From Streptomyces sp. NBC_01754 (GTDB lineage Bacteria > Actinomycetota > Actinomycetes > Streptomycetales > Streptomycetaceae), in the NCBI RefSeq assembly GCF_035918015.1, contig NZ_CP109132.1, positions 3,038,001 through 3,102,000 of the forward strand: 64,000 bases of DNA. Direction: 5' to 3'. The notes below the pieces were generated by a model. The model worked only from the letters and a program-made list of their open reading frames with translations. It was not told the origin of the DNA and did not search any database. Positions 59,398 through 64,000 of this stretch are shown here, piece by piece; positions within the stretch are counted from its first letter, which is position 1, and each line of letters begins with the position of its first letter. The position numbers and the translations under genes are program-made.

Positions 59398-60624
59398 ATG
59401 CCTGGCCGCCTTCTAGAACTACATGTCGAGAACTTCCGCAGTCTCCGCGATGTGACCATCCCGCTCGGACCTCTCACCGTGCTGGTCGGGCCCAACGGAG
59501 TAGGAAAGTCGAACGTACTCGCGGTGTTCGACTTTCTTGCCGCAGTCATCCGCACGGACCTCCAGCCCGCGCTCGACGAGCGCGGCGGATTCGACGAGGT
59601 GGCCTTCTGGGGCGGCGGCGACAAACCACCGACGTCGATGGTGATCAGGCTCAAGGCGGACTGGACGAAACATGCGAGCATCAACGCCCCGGATGAGTAC
59701 TCGCTGACCATTCGCAGACGTTCCCTGCCCGGCAGCCACGAATCTTACACGTTGTCACGTCAAGAGAGATTTTCGTTCAAAAGGACTCAGGGGCGAGGTC
59801 GTCGCATCACCGTCTCGGGTGACGAAGCCCGCGTCGTCGATGAAAAGGCCGGTCGGGAGTCCGACGGGGGCCGATTCGGAATCCAGCGGTTGAGCAGCGG
59901 CCTGTCCACCCTCCCTCGACTGGGGCGTTCGGACGGGGGCGAAGAAGTGACAAGAGTCGCAAACCGCCTGTCTTCCTTCAGGGTTTTCGACGTCGATGTC
60001 ACCGCCGCTCGACAGCCGACACGCGCCCATTCCATCAAGGCCGGACGCCTGGAGTCCCACGCGGAGAATCTGGCAGCTTTCCTGATCAAGCTCAGCACGG
60101 ACGAGGAACGCTGGGAACATCTGACCCAAGATGCCCGCCGAATTCTTCCGCAACTGAAAGCTATTGAGTTCGAGCAGGTCGGAGGATTCGCAGACCGCCT
60201 TGCTGTTGTACTTCATGAACACGGGCTGCGCAGAAGTACACCACTCGCCGACGCCTCGTTCGGAACAGTGCGCCTTCTCGGGCTTCTGGCCATGCTCTAT
60301 GATCCTCATCCCCCCGCGCTGACCTGCGTCGAGGAAATCGATCACGGCCTCCACCCGCAAGCCCTCGAACTCATCGTGGAGCGCATGAGGGAGGCGTCCA
60401 CGCGCACACAGTTCATCGTTGCGACCCATTCGCCCGCGCTCGTGGACCGGCTGGAGCCTCACGAATTCATCGTGTGTGACCGCGACGAAGGCGGCGCGTC
60501 CATCATTCCTGCTCTGAGTGCAGAGGAGATCGAGACGATCGTCGCGGAGACAGGCGATCAGCCTCTCGGCGAACTGTGGTTCTCCGGCGTACTCGGGGGC
60601 GACTTGACGGAGGACGAGCTGTGA
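59398..60624 (+). CDS. AAA-family ATPase (AAA_21/OLD-like), probable defence component
   Basis: A 408-residue ABC/SMC-type ATPase. Walker A is GPNGVGKSN at residues 31-39, the signature-like DASFGTVRLLGLL is near residue 285, Walker B is TCVEEIDHG near residue 311 and the switch histidine is in VATHSP near 342. The arrangement with a short helical middle is that of AAA_15/AAA_21 proteins found in OLD, RloA and PARIS-like anti-phage systems. Its stop overlaps the next gene's start by four bases. Codon use has more A and T at third positions than in neighbouring genes, consistent with horizontal transfer. Confidence 0.88.
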   Translation: MPGRLLELHVENFRSLRDVTIPLGPLTVLVGPNGVGKSNVLAVFDFLAAVIRTDLQPALDERGGFDEVAFWGGGDKPPTSMVIRLKADWTKHASINAPDEYSLTIRRRSLPGSHESYTLSRQERFSFKRTQGRGRRITVSGDEARVVDEKAGRESDGGRFGIQRLSSGLSTLPRLGRSDGGEEVTRVANRLSSFRVFDVDVTAARQPTRAHSIKAGRLESHAENLAAFLIKLSTDEERWEHLTQDARRILPQLKAIEFEQVGGFADRLAVVLHEHGLRRSTPLADASFGTVRLLGLLAMLYDPHPPALTCVEEIDHGLHPQALELIVERMREASTRTQFIVATHSPALVDRLEPHEFIVCDRDEGGASIIPALSAEEIETIVAETGDQPLGELWFSGVLGGDLTEDEL

Positions 60625-61295
60625 GCCGCAGACGGATAGCCACACCCCTGAACCGGGGAGTCGTCGTGCTCGCGGGTGAAAGCGCAAATGATCGCCGCAT
60701 GCTGGCAGCCTTCATCAAGGCTGCCCATCCAGGCCTTGCGGCTACCGTCGCTCTTACCGAGATCACCGATCCGGTGCGCCTGAGGAAGAAGACCGGGCCC
60801 GACCTGGCGACGGCAGCGGGCACCCTCGTCAGCAAGGCACGTGGCAAAGCGCGTCTGAAGTCCGGCGAGTTCGTGGGTATCGCCGTGCACGAAGACATGG
60901 ACTTCTGTCCAGGCCCTGCCTACGACAGCGCCCGGAAGGCCGTCTCAGCCGCGCTCGCCAAGGCGGCCGGCACCTCCTCGTCCGTCTACGCGCTCGCCGC
61001 GGCGGAGTCCGAGGCGTGGCTCCTCCTCTTCCCGGAGGCGTTTACGCTCTATCGGCCATCGTGGAAAATTCCGGCTGCTTGGCAAGGAAAGGACACTGGA
61101 CGTCGACAGAACCCGAAGGAAGACATCGAAGGACTTCTCACCAATCCACGCTTCAGAGAAAGCGATGGCCCCGAGATCATTTCTGCGGCGTTGAAGCAGG
61201 GGTTGCTCGACAATCCCAAAGGGGCGAACCGTTCCTACCACGAATTCGTTGCAGATGTCTCCAGCTGGGGAGTCACCCCCACGTCGGGGGGTTGA
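60621..61295 (+). CDS. TOPRIM-like protein partnered with the AAA ATPase
   Basis: A 224-residue protein beginning at GTG 60621 (GTGA overlap). The N terminus GVVVLAGESANDRRML has the strand-turn glutamate (Glu20) expected of TOPRIM folds; HEDMDFCPG at 90-98 supplies the DxD-like acidic pair (Glu91/Asp92, Asp94); AAAESEAWLLLFPEA at 127-140 resembles the ExEaWLL segment of RloB/DUF4276-type proteins. I infer a metal-dependent nuclease or effector paired with the ATPase. The family cannot be fixed by eye; it is not an exact match to RloB, AriB or OLD as I know them. Confidence 0.7.
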   Translation: MSRRRIATPLNRGVVVLAGESANDRRMLAAFIKAAHPGLAATVALTEITDPVRLRKKTGPDLATAAGTLVSKARGKARLKSGEFVGIAVHEDMDFCPGPAYDSARKAVSAALAKAAGTSSSVYALAAAESEAWLLLFPEAFTLYRPSWKIPAAWQGKDTGRRQNPKEDIEGLLTNPRFRESDGPEIISAALKQGLLDNPKGANRSYHEFVADVSSWGVTPTSGG

Positions 61296-61368
61296 CTCGG
61301 CCCCGCTGATGCGCGAGCGGCAATCGGCTCCTGCCGGACTGTCAGTGACGGCCCTTAGGGTCACCACC

Positions 61369-62166
61369 ATGGCGACGCTTCCGAACTCCCTCCCGTCCCT
61401 GGCCACATCGGGCCTGGGCCTCCCGTCCGGCACCCTGGTGGACGCCACGGACGAGGGCCCCTGGCACGAGCCGCTGCTGTGGCACGCGGACGAGGCGGCG
61501 CGCCCCGGGGACTGGGGGGCACTGCGCGCCTCCGCCCGCACGCTCGGCCTGCTCCCGGTCCTCGTCGACGGCGGTCGGCGGGCCCGCTGGCCCGCGGAAT
61601 GGCGGCTCGCCCCCGCCCGGACGTCGTACCCCGGTGACCACGACGCCGAGGAGGTGCTCCGGGGCTTCCGGGAGGACAACGCCGACGGACTCACGGCACC
61701 GGGCGCGGCAGAGGACACCGTGTGGCCCGGCCTGTCCCCGGCCCCTGCGGGCGGCACCCCCGAGGATCCGGACGTCCTGGCGGGTGGGATCGCGGACATG
61801 TTCACCGAGAGCCCCGAGGGCCCTCGTTTCCGCATGGGACTGGTCCCGGCACGGCGCAGCGCCGACATACCCGCCGCGATCGGCTGGCCGGGCCCGCTGA
61901 ACCACGACAGCGACGTGGCCCGGCTCTGCGCGGTGCTGCGCTCCTGGGAGGACCGCTTCGACATCCGCGTCCTGATCATCGGCTTCGACACCCTGATCGT
62001 CTCCGTGGGGCGTCCGCCCACCACCCTTGTCCAGGCCCGGGCACTCGCCGCCGAGCACTTCGCGTTCTGCCCGGACAACATCGACCAGAACCCGCCGTAC
62101 GGCCTGGAGCTGTATGCCGAGCGGAACCTCCTGGACCAGTCGACCTGGGGCTTCTGGTGGGACTGA
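61369..62166 (+). CDS. DUF4253 domain protein
   Basis: A 265-residue cytoplasmic protein. The C-terminal 110 residues show the DUF4253 pattern: PAAIGWPGPLN, then a central RLCAVLRSWEDRFDIRVLIIGFDTL and a closing AEHFAFCPDNIDQ with a conserved terminal Trp run (TWGFWW). Function unknown; such proteins are common singletons in streptomycetes. ATG at 61369. G+C-rich codon use returns here, so the accessory patch appears to end before it. Confidence 0.82.
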   Translation: MATLPNSLPSLATSGLGLPSGTLVDATDEGPWHEPLLWHADEAARPGDWGALRASARTLGLLPVLVDGGRRARWPAEWRLAPARTSYPGDHDAEEVLRGFREDNADGLTAPGAAEDTVWPGLSPAPAGGTPEDPDVLAGGIADMFTESPEGPRFRMGLVPARRSADIPAAIGWPGPLNHDSDVARLCAVLRSWEDRFDIRVLIIGFDTLIVSVGRPPTTLVQARALAAEHFAFCPDNIDQNPPYGLELYAERNLLDQSTWGFWWD

Positions 62167-62190
62167 GTCCCGGCGCTCACGCGGGCGAGC

Positions 62191-62340
62191 GTCAGGCGCC
62201 GTCAGGCGCCGTCAGGCGCCGTCAGGCGCCGTCAGGCGCCGTCAGGCGCCGTCAGGCGCCGTCAGGCGCCGTCAGGCGCCGTCAGGCGCCGTCAGGCGCC
62301 GTCAGGCGCCGTCAGGCGCCGTCAGGCGCCGTCAGGCGCC
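62191..62340. repeat. Fifteen perfect tandem copies of GTCAGGCGCC
   Basis: The 10 bp unit occurs 15 times without mismatch directly after the DUF4253 gene (24 bp after its stop) and about 90 bp before the SRPBCC gene. Each unit contains the palindrome GGCGCC. A period of ten matches one helical turn, so the palindromes face the same side of DNA. There are no spacers, so it is not a CRISPR array. Confidence 0.98.
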
Positions 62341-62431
62341 GTCGTCCGGCGTAGGCACGACGGCCGGCCGAGCACGGTCGTGTCCGTTTCGTACAGGACC
62401 TCGCAGGTGGCGGCCGGACAGCGTCGCGGCC

Positions 62432-62839
62432 ATGAAGACACCCGACGCAGCTTCCCGGCACCTCGGCATCCACATCGACCGCTCGGCCGAAGAGGTCTAC
62501 GCCTACGCCTCGAATCCCGCCCATCTCCCCGAGTGGGCCTCGGGACTGGCAGGCTCCGTCGCGGAGACCGACGGGCAGTGGATCGCGGACTCCCCGATGG
62601 GGCGGGTCGTGGTCACCTTCGCGCCCAGGAACGAGTTCGGCGTACTCGACCACGACGTGACACTCCCCTCGGGAGAGACCGTCCGCAACCCGGTGCGGGT
62701 CATCGCCGACTCCACCGGATGCGAGGTCGTGTTCACCCTGCGCCGGCGGCCGGAAACGAGCGACGACGACTTCCGCCGGGACACCGACGCCGTCGCCGCG
62801 GACCTCGCGGCCCTCCGGCAGATCCTGCAACGAGACTGA
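62432..62839 (+). CDS. SRPBCC (START-like) family protein
   Basis: A 135-residue protein of the polyketide cyclase/dehydrase-like SRPBCC fold: SAEEVYAYASNPAHLPEWA near residues 16-34 is the usual first helix-turn, followed by alternating strands. These cup-shaped proteins bind hydrophobic ligands; no catalytic role can be assigned. ATG at 62432, directly preceded by GGCC with no strong binding site. It converges on the AlkZ-like gene with an 8 bp gap. Confidence 0.82.
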   Translation: MKTPDAASRHLGIHIDRSAEEVYAYASNPAHLPEWASGLAGSVAETDGQWIADSPMGRVVVTFAPRNEFGVLDHDVTLPSGETVRNPVRVIADSTGCEVVFTLRRRPETSDDDFRRDTDAVAADLAALRQILQRD

Positions 62840-62847
62840 TCCGCGCC

Positions 62848-63969
62848 TCAGTCCGCCACCCGGACGCGGTCGCTGTCCCCGTCGGACAGGAACAGCGCCA
62901 GTCGCCCGCCCTCCTCCGCCACGGCGGCACGTTCGGTCCGGCTGAAGCCGCGCAGTGGTGAGACGTCCACCGTCCCCACGTCCGCCGCCCCCGTACGCGC
63001 CGATCCCGTACACACCGACCAGGACGCGGCGACCCGGCCGTCCACCAGCACCACCCGGGCGCCCTGCACCGAGAGGCCGCGGTGGGCGTCGTCGATGATC
63101 CGGCCGCGGTCCTGGTAGCCCAGTACCGCGTTGTCGAAGGCGGGCAGGAAGCGTACCGGCGCCGGGGTGTCCGGGTCCGGGCGCGGCGCGTCGGGCAGGT
63201 CGAGCAGCTCCCGGCCCCGCTCGTCCCGGAAGGAGACCAGCCGGTCCCGGACCACGGCCACCGCGGCGGGCAGCCCGGCGAGCCCGCACCAGGCCCGCAG
63301 GTCGGCCGAGGCGGCGGGACCGTAGGCCGCCAGATAGCGCGACACCAGGGCCTCGCCCGCCGGATCGGTCCCGGGCGGCGGGGGCGGGTCGGGCTCCCGG
63401 CCCAGCCAGTGGGCGAGCGGGGTGTTGCGTACCCCGGCCTTCACGCGCCACGTCCCGCGCGGCGGGAGCTGGACCATCGGGACGAGGGCGGCCACCGCCA
63501 TCTCCCCCAGCGCCCGGCGGCCCGGCACCGGCCAGCGGCCGGCGAGCGCACCCGCGATCCCGGACATCGTGCGGGGTTCGCCGTCCGCCATCAGCGCGCG
63601 GACCGCCGACGCGACGGCGTCGAGGTCCACCCCGGCCAACTCGCCCCGGTACACCCCCAGCACGCGCTGCCACAGCATCGCGTCGTGCCGGGCCCGCCAG
63701 GCCAGCGTGTCGCGAGCGGTGACGAGGTGGACGGTGCGGCGCATCAGGTGGGTCCGCACCACCTGCCGCCCGGTGAGCAGGCCGTCCAGCGTCGCCGGGA
63801 CGAAGTCGCGCAGCCGGGACCAGAGCCCGACGAAGGGTTCCTGCGGTTCCTGCGCCTGGAGGCCGCACAGGTGCGCCACCGCGTCCAGCGGCGGGAGTTC
63901 CGCCCGGTCGAGGAGCAACTGCCGGGCGAGGGACGCCCGGTTGAGCGCCCGCGTGTCCAGGACGCTCAC
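62848..63969 (-). CDS. Winged-helix AlkZ-like DNA glycosylase
   Basis: A 373-residue protein of the HTH_42 (AlkZ/YcaQ) family, which excises alkylated bases or unhooks crosslinks. The catalytic QxQ motif is present as Gln38-Ala-Gln40 in GLQAQEPQEP, followed by the RxHLMRRTVHLVT segment typical of the family. Start GTG at 63967-63969 overlaps the stop of an upstream gene by three bases, so it is the second gene of an operon. Members include self-resistance enzymes of DNA-alkylating antibiotic clusters and housekeeping repair enzymes; no biosynthetic genes are seen here. Confidence 0.9.
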   Translation of the reverse strand: MSVLDTRALNRASLARQLLLDRAELPPLDAVAHLCGLQAQEPQEPFVGLWSRLRDFVPATLDGLLTGRQVVRTHLMRRTVHLVTARDTLAWRARHDAMLWQRVLGVYRGELAGVDLDAVASAVRALMADGEPRTMSGIAGALAGRWPVPGRRALGEMAVAALVPMVQLPPRGTWRVKAGVRNTPLAHWLGREPDPPPPPGTDPAGEALVSRYLAAYGPAASADLRAWCGLAGLPAAVAVVRDRLVSFRDERGRELLDLPDAPRPDPDTPAPVRFLPAFDNAVLGYQDRGRIIDDAHRGLSVQGARVVLVDGRVAASWSVCTGSARTGAADVGTVDVSPLRGFSRTERAAVAEEGGRLALFLSDGDSDRVRVAD

Positions 63970-64000
63970 CGGCCGTACCCGCTGACCACGTCCACGACCC
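63966..64000 (-). CDS. C-terminal end of an upstream gene (unknown)
   Basis: The last codons on the minus strand before the AlkZ-like gene read VVDVVSGYGR and stop at TGA (63966-63968). The body lies outside the window, so the product cannot be named. The overlap with the AlkZ start implies co-transcription. Confidence 0.6.
   Translation of the reverse strand, partial: VVDVVSGYGR

Noticed and set aside
59398..61295. Assigning the ATPase pair to PARIS, OLD, RloAB or a retron system by name
   Set aside because: The second protein's motifs fit TOPRIM-like folds in general but not clearly one effector family, and no reverse transcriptase or ncRNA is visible; naming it would overstate the evidence.
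62191..62340. Decamer array considered as a CRISPR or coding repeat
   Set aside because: Units abut directly with no spacers, are too short for CRISPR, and the surrounding frames have no start with a binding site; no cas genes are present.

Overview
The window is a 64 kb piece of a Streptomyces (or very close actinomycete) chromosome. The DNA is strongly G+C-rich at third codon positions, many genes start with GTG, and the gene set is typical of the group: F420 biosynthesis (fbiC), futalosine-pathway menaquinone genes (mqnE, a UbiA-type prenyltransferase, ubiD, ubiX), a system II cytochrome c maturation set, class I LysRS, DUF397 modules, an LAxTG sortase substrate and an actinobacterial cysteine-rich leader peptide. 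Most of it looks like core chromosome with small accessory patches.

Layout. 1-9.4 kb: the end of an ADP-ribosylglycohydrolase gene, a CxxC AhpD-like protein, fbiC, a HAD protein lacking usual active-site residues, a decayed possible transposase, an MmpS-like lipoprotein, a DUF397 gene beside an eroded partner, a membrane protein and a class B penicillin-binding protein. 10-16.5 kb: a lipid block with a long-chain acyl-CoA ligase, a FadA2-like thiolase divergent from FabG4-like and MaoC (HtdX-like) genes, a repeated TTACTC/GAGTAA element between them, and a TetR regulator. 16.7-18.4 kb: a DAACS-family transporter preceded by a 35-residue cysteine-rich leader peptide and a hairpin, which suggests cysteine attenuation. 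19.6-25.4 kb: menaquinone genes plus an AsnC regulator. 27-34.7 kb: ccsB-resB-ccdA-resA, a deacetylase-like lipoprotein, and hemL overlapping a histidine phosphatase; the genes link haem supply with cytochrome c assembly. 35-41 kb: assorted genes (Ub-Mut7-C, YnfA, SDR, RtcB, two DUF3558-like lipoproteins).

41.9-45.5 kb is the most unusual operon: three overlapping genes for a large signal-less protein (peptidoglycan-binding-like modules, a DUF1906 glycoside-hydrolase-like domain, a possible lysozyme-like C terminus), a small membrane protein and a Tat-exported M15-peptidase-like protein whose zinc ligands appear replaced. 45.6-51.1 kb: a GT39-like enzyme and divergent lysS/argS. 51.3-58.9 kb: a membrane-anchored XRE protein, a DUF4232 lipoprotein, a coupled TPR/polyprenyl synthase pair, a DinB-type protein, a fused relic of an anti-sigma ATPase/DUF397 module and a choice-of-anchor A surface protein.

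59.4-61.3 kb is an accessory-looking patch: an AAA ATPase overlapping a TOPRIM-like protein, a defence-type pair. It is followed by a DUF4253 gene, a perfect 15-copy decamer array, an SRPBCC protein and an AlkZ-like protein. The best candidates for undescribed biology are the 41.9-45.5 kb cell-wall operon, the 59.4-61.3 kb ATPase/TOPRIM pair, and the leader-peptide control of the transporter at 16.8-18.4 kb. All functions are read from sequence alone; no database search was run.
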